NCBI GenBank assembly: GCA_007449985.2
Contig: VIIQ02000649.1
Location: 682,001-746,000, forward strand
Length of the DNA stretch: 64,000 bases
Direction: 5' to 3'
DNA from: Desmodesmus armatus
Taxonomy: Eukaryota > Chlorophyta > Chlorophyceae > Sphaeropleales > Scenedesmaceae
The notes beneath the pieces were generated by a model. It searched no databases and was not told the DNA's origin. It was given only the letters and a program-made list of their open reading frames with translations. Both the position numbers and the translations under genes were made by a program. This document shows positions 55,201 to 64,000 of the stretch, piece by piece. Position 1 is the first letter of the stretch; each line of letters opens with the position of its first letter.

Positions 55201-57833
55201 TAGCTGCACAGCCTTTCCATCGGGTTGTGCGCTTCCATGCATGATTGGTCAATCGACCACCAAGCACCCTCGACATCTGCAGCGTCGCAACCCTCATCCC
55301 AATTCCCAACAGCAACACGCATCGCTCGCCTTCTTCTTCGCAGGTGCGCCGCTTTGCGCGCATGATCAACCCGGCCGCGCTGTCCGCCATCGCGGAGCTG
55401 TTCCTTATGAACGGGGACATGTGTGCCTGGCTGTACACGGGCAGCCCTGCCATGCACAGCGAGAAGATCACGCTGTTTGAGCCGGAGACCAGTCGGCTGA
55501 AGAAGGCGGGCGCAGGGACGTACGGCAACTCCTTCATCGCCATACGCAGGTGGGTTCAACCCCATGCCTTTTGGTCCGACCATTGGGCATTGCTGGTGTA
55601 GGGGTGCTAGGCGTGTGTCACTGGTCTCTCTGCTCTCTGCTCTGCCTCGGGCCTTCGGCAATTGGGTTTTGCCTGATTGGGCTGTGTGCGGCCAGCCGGG
55701 GGGAGTCCCCCCCCTGGTAAAACCCCAAAAAATATGCTGGTGGGTGCCCGGTAGCACCATACAGGCATGCTGTGTGCAGGGATTGGACAGGCATCAGCAG
55801 GGCAGGGATATTGTTGTCTGGGTGGCTGTGCGTGACTGCAGCACACCAGCAGCAGGCTACCTGTGGGCTGTACCTGTCCTGTCATGAGTGCCTGCACCAC
55901 ACTTGCTGAACTTGCCGTGGCTGCTGCTGCTGTTGCCTTGTGTCACTGCTACTGCTGCGGTGGTCGTGGTCGACAGGCGGTACAACAACGTGTTGATGGA
56001 TGAGGAGCGCAAGATGCAGGCCGACATCTTCCTGGGCCTCAAGCAGCGGCTGTACTTCCCCACACTGCACATGCCTTACAGGTAGGCAGAGTAGGTGCTG
56101 AGCTGCACATTGCGCTGCACAAGGTCACAAGTGCTGCACAATGTCGCAAACAGCATCACTTCAATGAGGGCCCTCAGCACGCTGCAGCTGTTAGAAGGTG
56201 GCGTGCTGGCCGCATTCTGCAGCGAGCAGTTTCTACGTGTGCAGCTAACGGTTTCTACGTCTGCAGCCAACGGTGACTACGTGAGCTTCTGGCTACCACA
56301 AATGCAGTAGCATCAGATGGCAGCGCCTGAAAGAACCCCCACCACTACATACACTCACAGCTTGTGGTGTGTGCTCGTGTGCTGCAGGGAGGCGGAGGGC
56401 CCGCCGCCAGACGACGAGCCAGAGTCGGACGAAGACGCGGTCCTGCAGCAGCAGCACCTGCGGGAGGCCGCTGGCGCCCCCTTCAGCAGCCACTCGGGCA
56501 GCAGCAGCCACAGTTTCAGCAGTACCGGCACCAAGGACCCCCTAGGTGAGCGTGGATCCCTCCTGAGGTGTCTTTCTGTCTGTTTGCGGGATAGGTCAGC
56601 ATGCGCGTTTGGCGCTGCATGTTTTTGGACTTTGTCAGCCTTAGTGTTTGGCCTGCGCTGCAGTCTGCACATGTGTGGGTGTTTGTCTATATGTATGTCA
56701 ATACCGAGACTGAGTAGAGCTAAAGTGCACGCTGTTTATTGTGTGTGTGCAAAAACTGGTGTATGTAATGATGTATAGGTGACCTCACGTGGCCCCTTGA
56801 GACCAGCAGGGGGGCGGTGTCACGGGGAGCCAGCGCGCAGCTGCTGGCGATCGGGCAGGGCGTCGGCAGCAGTGCGGCAGCAGCAGCGGCGGCGGCTGCG
56901 TCGGCGGCGGGGGCGGGGATCAGCAGCCTGCTGGCAAGTAGGGGCAGGTCGACGGAGCGGCAGCGGCCAGTGACCTCGGTGAGTGGCGTGCAGTTTGTTT
57001 CGTTGCGGGTGTGGGTTTGTTATTTGCTTTGGTGATGGAGGCGGTGGTCTTCAAAACAACGGTACATTGGCTGTGCATCATGGTTGTGCCATCCTGAAGC
57101 TGCTTCAGCAAGTTTGCGCGGGTTGCGCGATAGCTACAGTCTGCATCGTTGCCGAATGCTGCATCCCTGCCTTGAGCCACAACACGTCATCTCGTGTTCC
57201 CTCCATTGAGGGCCAAAGTGGTGGTGAGAGCCCTGACCGCTGTAGTCATTGATCACCAGGGGCCTGGGTTGTTGTTGGCGCCATCAAGCAGCATGAGCTT
57301 TAGCTGTGACATTGCACCATAAGGGTTTTGTATGCGTCCTGCGGTTCTGGGCTGTTAAGTGACTGTCCCGCTGCTGTCTGCCCCTGCCGCTTGCTGCTGG
57401 TCAGAGCCAGATTGGCGACGAGGGGTCTGAGGTGCTTTATGTGGACAACCACAGGGGCCACACACGCAGCTTCAGCAGTGAAAAGATCTTCCAGGATTAT
57501 CGGGCCCAACAGATGAAAAGCATCTTGCCCTCCGCAGCAGCAGCAGCAGCAGCAGCACCTGCAGCACCTGCAGCGCCAGCCGTACCCGCAGTAGCTCTGG
57601 GGGGAACGGGATCATCCAGCAGCAGCCCCAGCCGCCCAGCTGCTGCTTCTGCTGTGGCAGCGGCCTTAGCCAGCAGCACTGGTGCAGCAGTGGCGGCTGC
57701 GGCAGGTGGTGAGGAGCGGTCATCGCCGCCAAACATGTCATCTTTTGACGAGGAGCTTCCGGATGACGCCCCTCCTGCGTCACTGGGTGTCAGTGGGCCC
57801 GCGGCACTGAGTGACCCTTTGGGAGTGAGCTGA
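46216..57833 (+). CDS. SAC9: SAC9-like phosphoinositide phosphatase with WW domain (1170 aa)
   Basis: Twenty-one exons: 46216-46337, 46449-46536, 47252-47407, 47906-47993, 48334-48497, 48805-48872, 49075-49212, 49430-49546, 49852-49978, 50221-50307, 50713-50853, 51858-51936, 52242-52426, 53040-53246, 53657-54245, 54766-54824, 55344-55549, 55977-56081, 56388-56545, 56779-56978, 57405-57833; exactly 1171 codons with stop. Plant SAC9 controls PtdIns(4,5)P2 pools. SAC-domain landmarks: AVLGYTVLGPVALLLVAE, HYYCESLDITRPFPS, WNRALSSPF, ARGLNDNADPGNEIECDQLV, YTWRRGSVPLWW, and the active site NCADSLDRTN (CX5RT, Cys ~503). The WW domain (LPAGWEEKF..FYVDHNTKTTTWTRP) is at ~689-720, then DMCAWLYTGSPAMHSEKI and RRYNNVLMDEERKMQADIFLGLKQ as in plant SAC9. 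It ends after an Ala-rich stretch, well short of plant SAC9 (~1630 aa). A GTGAGC before the stop could be a donor to further exons. Confidence 0.94.
48193..48222 (+). repeat. Echo of the 5' edge of SAC9 exon 48334-48497
   Basis: GGTGCGCAGTATTACTGTGA..GTCCTGG resembles the exon start GGTGCGCACTACTACTGTGA..GTCGCTTG. It has no AG acceptor of its own. Confidence 0.65.
50335..50370 (+). repeat. Dispersed repeat, copy 2
   Basis: GTAGACACAGGAAGTGCATA..CAGCCAATG is shared with 14582-14655 and 51147-51210. Confidence 0.65.
50933..51490 (+). repeat. Three echoes of the 3' edge of SAC9 exon 50713-50853
   Basis: GGAGGCCTTCTGGACGCAAC..TCAxxxCACTGCTGCCGCCAC recurs at ~50935-50985, 51075-51125 and 51437-51490, after the true exon; the second and third keep CAG|GTGGGG or a close form. 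Flanks CATAGAGGATACATGTGTAG and GGATGGGTGTGTGGGTGTGG recur with them. The echoes encode VEAFWTQLSALLPPQ and could act as cryptic donors. Confidence 0.88.
51147..51210 (+). repeat. Dispersed repeat, copy 3
   Basis: GTAGACACAGGGAGTGCATC..CAGCCAATGCATGAACCATCC..ACATTCCGAAGT matches copy 1 in the hydrolase intron over ~65 bases. Confidence 0.7.
52780..52970 (+). repeat. Two echoes of the 5' edge of SAC9 exon 53040-53246
   Basis: A close copy at 52909-52955 (CAG|GTGTTTGTGGAGCAGTGCAC..GAGCTGGACATAGCCATAG) and a decayed one at about 52786-52840 (GAGCTTGACATA..TAGCCATAGTAACAGGTGCAAG). The close copy has a possible GTGCAA donor, so it might be an included or mutually exclusive exon, but the 53040 copy alone continues in a long frame. 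Confidence 0.82.
53400..53600 (+). repeat. Two echoes of the 5' edge of SAC9 exon 53657-54245
   Basis: CTGCAG|GACAAGCGGCCTGCCACTGC..GGCAGCAGCGGC..AGCAGCTT occurs at ~53402-53462 and 53533-53592, then in the true exon at 53657. Both echoes diverge into the same TTTTGAGTTCTxxTT or TTCTGAGTTCT tail with an in-frame TGA. Confidence 0.88.
54640..54715 (+). repeat. Dispersed element, copy B
   Basis: GTGTGTGGGTCAACCGGTGG..GAGCCT, a C run, then TGAAAACTCCCCAAACAAACCCC. Related to 30582-30665 and 55672-55740. Confidence 0.5.
55672..55740 (+). repeat. Dispersed element, copy C
   Basis: GGGCTGTGTGCGGCCAGCCG..GGGGGAGTCCCCCCCCTGGTAAAACCCC. It contains a short GGGGGAGTCCCCCC inverted repeat. Confidence 0.55.
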
Positions 57834-60800
57834 GGTGCTGGCGTGTGTGTGCTGCAGCGAGTGTCCGCTCAAAGTACGGCGCCTGGTCTGGCGCTTGGCT
57901 GTCCATTCCCTCGTCTCATCATGGTGTTTGTTGGTGCGTGTGATCGGCCAGTTGTTTGTTGGGGTGTATGTGCTGAGGATGTGTGGGCAGCAGAAACAAT
58001 GCTGCTGCTGCTGTTGTTGAGTGTCTGTTCGCGCTTGGAGTGGCCGGTTGTGACCGCAATGGTGACGCTAGGTCAATGGTGGTGGCAGTAAAGTGAGACG
58101 AGGGGCCGCCCACAAGAGGTTGCAAGGGTGTACACTCATGGGTCACACTTGTGTCACATGAACGAGGCTGTGATGCAAATCCATTCCCTGCAAAGCTGGA
58201 GCTTGTGAAGCTGTTTCAAACCCAAGTTGGTAGCACTGCCGCTGCTGTCTCTTTTGCAAATTGGTAACATATGTGCTTTGCGCCTGGTTGGGGTATACAG
58301 TTACACCTTTCTAAGAGAACAACAAGCAACACAACAGCCAGTATGTCTTGCATTCGAGAGGCCTTCCAGGTCAGCCGATGCTGATTGAAGCCGCTTCCCA
58401 AGGTGGGAATTCACAAAGGACTTCATAGCTGCGCACCTGAATGGAGTCAGGTGTGAGGCTGACTAGCAGCCACACAGTCACACATGCTGAGAGCAGTAGG
58501 CTTGCTGGTGCCTAACATGCTCAAGGGGCACTTCTCCCTCCACGCGAGCACCGCATTTGACTGTGTGGCTTCCACATGCGTACGCAGGGAAGACTTCACA
58601 CCGTCAAAATTGCCACAACCCCACATTGCCATTGGCCACAGGCCAAACTACCCCTACTGGGATTGTAGTGCGAAGGACTGACACGCAGCCATTATTGCAT
58701 CGGTTGGTAGCTGGTCATACTGCTACACCGCTTCCATGCAAACAAGAGAGGCCTCCTCCCACTACCTGGCGCCCTCAAAAGGGCTTGCGTGCCCAAATTG
58801 CAGCCAAGACATCAGCTGCAAGATACAGTTCAGATCCCCCACATCAGTTGAGCAAAAGCACCGGCTACCAACTACCAGCGACATGCGTACATGTGCACCG
58901 GAACAAGGAAAAAGTAGCAGCAGCTATCTGACCCCCGACTGATACCGCAAGTGCGCCTGCATGGCGGCAGAACGTTTGCACCAGTTTTCTTGCCCGGCCT
59001 CCTAACCCCTGACAAAAAAGCCCGCCATAACAGCTTGCTACCTACCCAAAACAACTGGCATGGGCTGAGCAGTGCCAGCACCCACCTTTGCGACAAATCC
59101 TGGGAGCGGCTGTAACAGCCGCTGGCATGCGGTGCTTGGCGCAGCCGCTGTGCCATCACAGCCAACATGCTGCACTGTACAAACAGATTCCATCCCAAGC
59201 TGGGAGCAAAGCGCTCAGTGTCAGACAGGTGCTGGAAGGTGGCCTGCTCTGCGCATAATCATGCATGCTTCAGATGCAGGATCTGGCGTGTCGGCAGGCC
59301 TGTGCCGATCTAGCAACGGGCTCGGGCAAGCGCGCCCGCTGACAAAACCCAGGTGCGCACCTACTGCATGTGGCCCCACAACGGCAGGCAACGGTGGCTG
59401 AGCCACACCCAGTAAGCGGCAAAAGCACAAGGCGGCCATGCGCACAACACTGCCTGTGTATGTACACATCAACCCTACCATCCATGTCTGCCAGTTGCAG
59501 CGGTCCGTGCAAAAAGCAAAACCAATGTACCAAGCAGCAGGCTGTCGCAACCTGTGGCAAAGCGCCGACTGCATCCCAAGCTGTGTGTGCTGCAGCAGTT
59601 GCTGCTGCAGCGGGAATTGGAGAAACGGATCATGGATGCGTCATGGAAGCAGCTCCCCGGGCCAACGCAAGCAGCTAATGGCGCGCACACACACAATCCA
59701 TGGGGTGCATGGCGCTGTGGTTGCACCCAGGTGCGTCATAGCCTCAATTGCAAGCATAGCATGGCTAGTGATCCCCCGCTAAGTGGCTCGCACACCGTGG
59801 CACACCAAAGCTGTGACCACGTGCTGCCGTTGCACATGCACAGCAAGCTACCTCATTGCGTGTATTCAGCCACGCATGCAGCAAGTGCTGCCGCTCTCAT
59901 GCCACTGACTGTGACACAACGTCCAAAACCCTCCTCCAAGACAGATGGCAGCTGTCAAGCTGCAGCTGGAAAGAAACCTAACAACCGCCAGCGCTGTCAG
60001 CGCGCGCTGTCGACGTCCCTCCCAAACTCATCAGAAGTCAAATCAGCATGTGGTCAGGGAGTCACAAATCGCATGCAGCAGCGGTGAACATCCAAAACTG
60101 CCGCCTCCTCTGGTGAATCTCCACATGAAAACCTAGGCCGCACAATACCAGACAGGACATAACTCTTGCTGTGATCGTAACAGCAGCATGCCCTGCTTGC
60201 ACCGCAAATTGCACCCCCTTCAGGCACACATGCACATCCCCACACACAACAGATCCACACGCACGCCTTGTACGATGACTGCACCATCTGCAACGCTCCA
60301 ACACACTTTAGCTGAACTCGCACCGGGCTTGGTCTGACTGAACAATCTTTCGCAGTTCCACCCTGAATCAGTCAACCACAACGGCAGCAGAAAGACTCCA
60401 CAAGTGCAGTGGCTGCACACATGCAGCCAACCTGACATCTTAGCATGCAGGGCTGTCACAGCCACATGCACCCTTCAACGTCACAACAAATCCACCTGAT
60501 GTGGGTGGGAATTCCTTCCTCCGCTCGTGCTGACACGCCCCGCTGTCATAGGACAAACAAAAACCCTGCTATTTGGCCCAACCGACAGACATGTCAGCAG
60601 GGCACTGCAGATACATACCTCTCAGCACAGGCATGCATATATCAACGCCACAGCGAGGCTGTCCAGACCTCCTCTTGTCACAAGCAATAAAGCCACCACC
60701 AGCAACATGATCAATGTTGGTGGCTTGGTATCAGATGAAGCAAAAAGCATCCCCGAACAGGGCAGCAATACTATCCTTTGAAAGCTCAGCCCTGGGTAGT

Positions 60801-61032
60801 GCAAAACGTGCTCAAGAGAGTATGTGTGAATGCAACAGACAGCAGGAGCATGCATCATAGACAGAGGGAAACAGTCCAACACAAGTGGCGATCATCACCA
60901 TGTGCTTCTGAGCTGCAGCAGCCACCGGGGTTGAGTCAACCATATGCCAGTAATCGGCTGTAAGGTTACTGTAAGCAGCTGCGCTAGATGACCTGCGCTA
61001 ACTCCTAGGCGTTAGGGCTGATCGGGAACGCA
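57834..61032. other. Convergent intergenic region without a recognisable gene
   Basis: It lies between the 3' ends of the SAC9-like gene (+) and the low-complexity gene (-). Open frames of 60-180 codons are present on both strands but none has a domain, splice-consistent neighbours or clear composition bias. TGTAAGGTTACTGTAAGC at ~60958-60976 contains two TGTAA motifs, the usual chlorophyte polyadenylation signal, but on the plus strand. Confidence 0.55.
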
Positions 61033-64000
61033 CTAGCCCCTGCGCTGCTTCTTGTTAGACTGAAGCTCGCCAAACACAGCTGCCGCTGCCGCTGCTAGCG
61101 CAGCAGCGTAATCCATCCCACCACTGCCACTGCCCCTGGCTGCAGCTGCTGCTGTAAGGGGCGCTGTTGTGCCCCCTGCTGGCCCCGACACCCCCGCGCT
61201 ACCCACGAACCCCGGCCCGGGACTTTGCTGGCTGCCTGCAGGGCCTGCAGGCTGTGCTGGACCCTGAGAGTCCTGCCTAAACCCAGGGCCTGCAGCTTGT
61301 GCTGGAGCCTGAGAGTGGTGCCTAAACCCAGGGCCTGCAGGCTGTGCTGGACCCTGAGAGTCCTGCCTAAACCCTGCCTGCTGCAGAGGCCCCATGGCCC
61401 CAGTCTCCTGCTGTCCTGTAAGAGTGCCTGTGGCTGCGAAGGCTTGAGCAGGGCTGCCCTGTGGGCCCCTCTGCAGACTGCTGTTGGGCATCTGCAGTGG
61501 GGCCGACTGTGGTGCACAGCTGGCAGCAACTGCAGTCACAAACTGCTGCAGCACTGCGGCTGTACTGGCAGGCACTGTTGCAGCAGGCGGTGCTGCTGCC
61601 TGCGCACTGAATCCTGCTGGTGGCATGTCGGTGCCAGAGTATGGCAGCCCAGAGCTCACGCTAGGGCGGTTGTGCGCCCACTGGCGACTGCTGCTGTTGC
61701 CACCCAGCTGCCCCTGACCCACAGGACGCGCCACACTTGCAGATGAGCTGTCGACATGTGCAGCGCTGCTTGAACCTCTGCCCGTGTGCTGCTGCTGCGA
61801 CGGTGCAGCCCTGCCGGCGGTTGCCGCTGCAGGGATTGCAGCAGCACCACCAGCACGTGCCTTGCTGGCGGTAAGCGCTTGCAGGATAGCATTTCCTGCA
61901 GCCATCATCCCCTGCAGGAACATAGCCTTGTCAGGAGCTGCTGGTGGTCCTTGTGCTGGAGAGCTTGCCAGCTGCCCAGCACGCTGCGCCCGTCCTGCTG
62001 GGTTAGCCGCGGCAGCACGGCCCTGCGCTTGTGGTACTGCTGCTGCCAACGCTTTCACCATCTCCATTAATCCTGCCTCTATGCTCCCTGGGGCTGCAGG
62101 AGAGCCTGAGCGGGCAGCAGGTGCAGCACTAGCGGCAAGGGCAGCAGGGACCGGGCAGGGACCAGAGGCAGCAGGGTTTGTACCCTGCCTGGGGCCTGCT
62201 GCCTGTGCCTGCTGCTGTGGGCGCTGCTCCAGCGCACCGGTGCTGATAGGAGGACCGCAGCTGGATGCAGATCCTCCCCATGCTGAAGGCTGTGGCAGGG
62301 GGCGTCCCTGCATCCCTGCGCTGGCCTGCATGGCTGTGCTGGCCTGCATCCCTGTGCTGACCTGCATGCCTGTGCTGGCCTGCATGGCTGTGTTGGCCTG
62401 CATGGCTGTGCTGACCTGCATGGCTGTGCTGGCCTGCATGGCTGTGTTGGCCTGCATGGCTGTGCTGGCCTGCATGCCTGTGCTGGCCTGCATGCCTGCA
62501 CTGACCTGCATGGCTGTGCTGACCTGCATGGCTGTGTTGGCCTGCATCCCTGTGCTGACCTGCATCCCTGTGCTGGCTTGCATGCCTGCACCAACCTGCA
62601 TGGCCGTGCTGGCCTGCACACCTGTGTTGGCCTGCATGGATGTGTTGGCCTGTATAAACGTGCTGACCTCATGGCTGCTGAATGCAGCTGATGCAGGACG
62701 TGCTGAGCCTTCTGCAGACTCCCAATTCATGCCTGCACCGGAGGGCTGTTGTCCTGCAGCCTGCGCACCTGGGGCGCCTGCCATGGCGCTTGTGCTGACA
62801 TGGCAGGACGCGCCCAAGTTCCCTGCAGGGGGCCTATGCATGGCTGCTGGCTGTCCTGCAGCAGCAGCCCCCCGCTCATGTGGTACCCTTGCACTGGACT
62901 GTGGCACTGCCCAGCTGCTGCTGTTGTGAGCACCGGATGCGTCATCCTGTGCGCTAGCTGCTGCGGCCAGAAGCCAAAGGGGGTCTGACATCTGCTCCTG
63001 CTCCTCTTCCCACACCTGCTGCTGTTGCAGTGGCATGTGCTGGGCAGGGTGTGGCATCTGCAGCTGCTGAGACTGCTGCTGCATGGGAGGTGGAGCTGAA
63101 ACTGCGGCCACACTCCCCTGCTGCTGTGCGCCCTGCTGCCTGATGCGCTGCATGGCCTGCGCGGATGCAGCGGGCGGCTGCATGGCTGTTGCTGGTGGCT
63201 GTGGCCCAGCAGCAGCACCTGCGCCTTCCCAGTGCCCCTGCATCTGCATGTGCTGAGGGGGACCTGCAGGACGGCCATGGTATCCAGCCTGCGGCATGAA
63301 AGGAGCTGCAGGGTGCGCGGGCGCATAGGGTGCACCATGCAGGGTGTATTCCTGCTGCATGGTCTGCACAGCAGCGACAGCTGGGTCGTGTGCTGGACCC
63401 CGAGAGTACCCTGCTGCTGCAGTGGCCGCATGGGGTGCTGTTGCTGCGCCCTGCATGTAGCTTTGCCTGCTGGGGGTGTTCCTGCTGGTGCTGCTTGCAG
63501 GCGGTGCTCCTGCTGCTGGGGAACATGGGGAGCTAGAGCGGCTCCTGTGCAGCTGACTCAGCTGCATGCTGGCTGGGTCAGCATCTCGGTCAAAGCCCTG
63601 CTTCCCCCACCGTGGGTGGTTGACCTTTGAGATCCACCTGGGCACCCCACACAAAATGGGCAAAACACGGATAAGACACAGTTGCAGGAGGCCTATACCA
63701 CTGAAGGGCTAGCAGCACTTGAAGCTAAGCTCAACAGCTGGCATGGAGCACTTGGCAGTTTCACACAACTGTCGATTGCAAGTGCAGCACTACTGCAAGC
63801 AACTTTCAGCTGTGCATGTAGGCCATGCAGTGTCAACCCCCTGAAGCCAAACTGCTGTAGCCAAGAGACTCCCAGTGTGGCACACGAAACCTAACCACCC
63901 CTTACCTGAAGTGTTTTGCTGCCTCGGCTATGCTGCTGGGTGCAAAAATCTGCTGCTTGCCAGAAGGCCCCACACGCCCTGTCACCCCGGCAGGTGTCTG
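61033..64000 (-). CDS. Low-complexity Gln/Ala/Met-rich protein, 3' part; function unknown
   Basis: Minus-strand exons: a partial exon >64000-63906 (TPAGVTGRVGPSGKQQIFAP..IAEAAKHF) and 63637-61033 (stop TAG); the junction completes an Arg codon and continues WISKVNHPRWGKQGFDRD, a conserved-looking block. Then follow ~850 residues of Ser-, Gln-, Pro- and Ala-rich sequence with two internal repeat arrays: about 20 six-residue MQxxTx units and three 15-residue units (GFRxxSQxPAQxAGP). The end QSNKKQRRG looks like a nuclear signal. The composition resembles transcriptional co-regulators or RNA-binding disordered proteins, but I recognise no domain. The beginning lies outside the window. Confidence 0.72.
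61241..61375 (-). repeat. 45-bp coding repeat, three units
   Basis: GGGCCTGCAGGCTGTGCTGG begins units at 61241, 61286 and 61331 (exactly 45 bases apart), encoding 15-residue repeats in frame. Confidence 0.92.
62320..62665 (-). repeat. 18-bp coding minisatellite (~20 units)
   Basis: CTGGCCTGCATGGCTGTG and variants (GACCTGCATG, TTGGCCTGCATG, CCTGTG/CCTGCA) tile about 345 bases in frame. They encode MQ-A/V-S/N-T-A/G hexapeptides inside the low-complexity protein. Confidence 0.93.

Noticed and set aside
58100..61000. Several open frames of 60-180 codons
   Set aside because: They overlap on both strands and show no domains, so they are best read as intergenic.

Overview
This window is nuclear DNA of a eukaryote, most probably a green alga of the class Chlorophyceae (a Scenedesmus/Chlamydomonas-type genome). 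The genes are plant-type: BUD13, a plastid-type alpha/beta hydrolase, a plant GulLO-like oxidase and SAC9. They are cut into many GT-AG exons, the introns are full of long C/G homopolymers, and the proteins carry long Ala/Gln/Ser tracts encoded by CAG/GCA repeats. I see no operons, no prokaryotic genes and no CRISPR.

Layout. 1-3637 (+): 3' part of BUD13, a pre-mRNA splicing factor of the RES complex. 4327-15191 (+): six-exon alpha/beta hydrolase (PGAP1-like plant family, 369 aa), with a 6.1-kb intron that holds a roughly 484-bp satellite whose units carry long hairpins. 17860-23023 (-): nine-exon GulLO-like FAD oxidase whose frame is broken by 10 extra bases. 27183-29322 (-): four-exon secreted protein of unknown function (412 aa). 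31224-43914 (-): 14-exon giant F-box/leucine-rich-repeat protein with long polyQ/polyA regions. 46216-57833 (+): 21-exon SAC9-like phosphoinositide phosphatase with a WW domain (1170 aa), head-to-head with the F-box gene. 61033-64000 (-): 3' part of a low-complexity, probably nuclear protein. Exon coordinates come from reading splice sites and phases by eye. The complete models sum to whole codons except the GulLO-like gene and one F-box exon, where I place frame breaks.

The most striking feature is recurrent. In at least five of the seven genes, introns contain one to five extra, slightly decayed copies of the EDGE of a neighbouring exon together with its splice site ('exon echoes'). Copies of exon starts always lie upstream of the real exon and copies of exon ends always lie downstream. 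This is the geometry expected if short tandem duplications repeatedly straddle exon-intron boundaries while the splicing frame is kept. Many echoes abut poly-C/poly-G tracts. One echo duplicates the last coding bases and stop of the F-box gene, and another the last exon end and stop of BUD13.

The seven genes do not form a pathway; they are ordinary neighbours in a plant-like nuclear genome. Intergenic stretches hold decayed tandem repeats, microsatellites and interstitial telomere-like motifs, and I find no supportable RNA gene.
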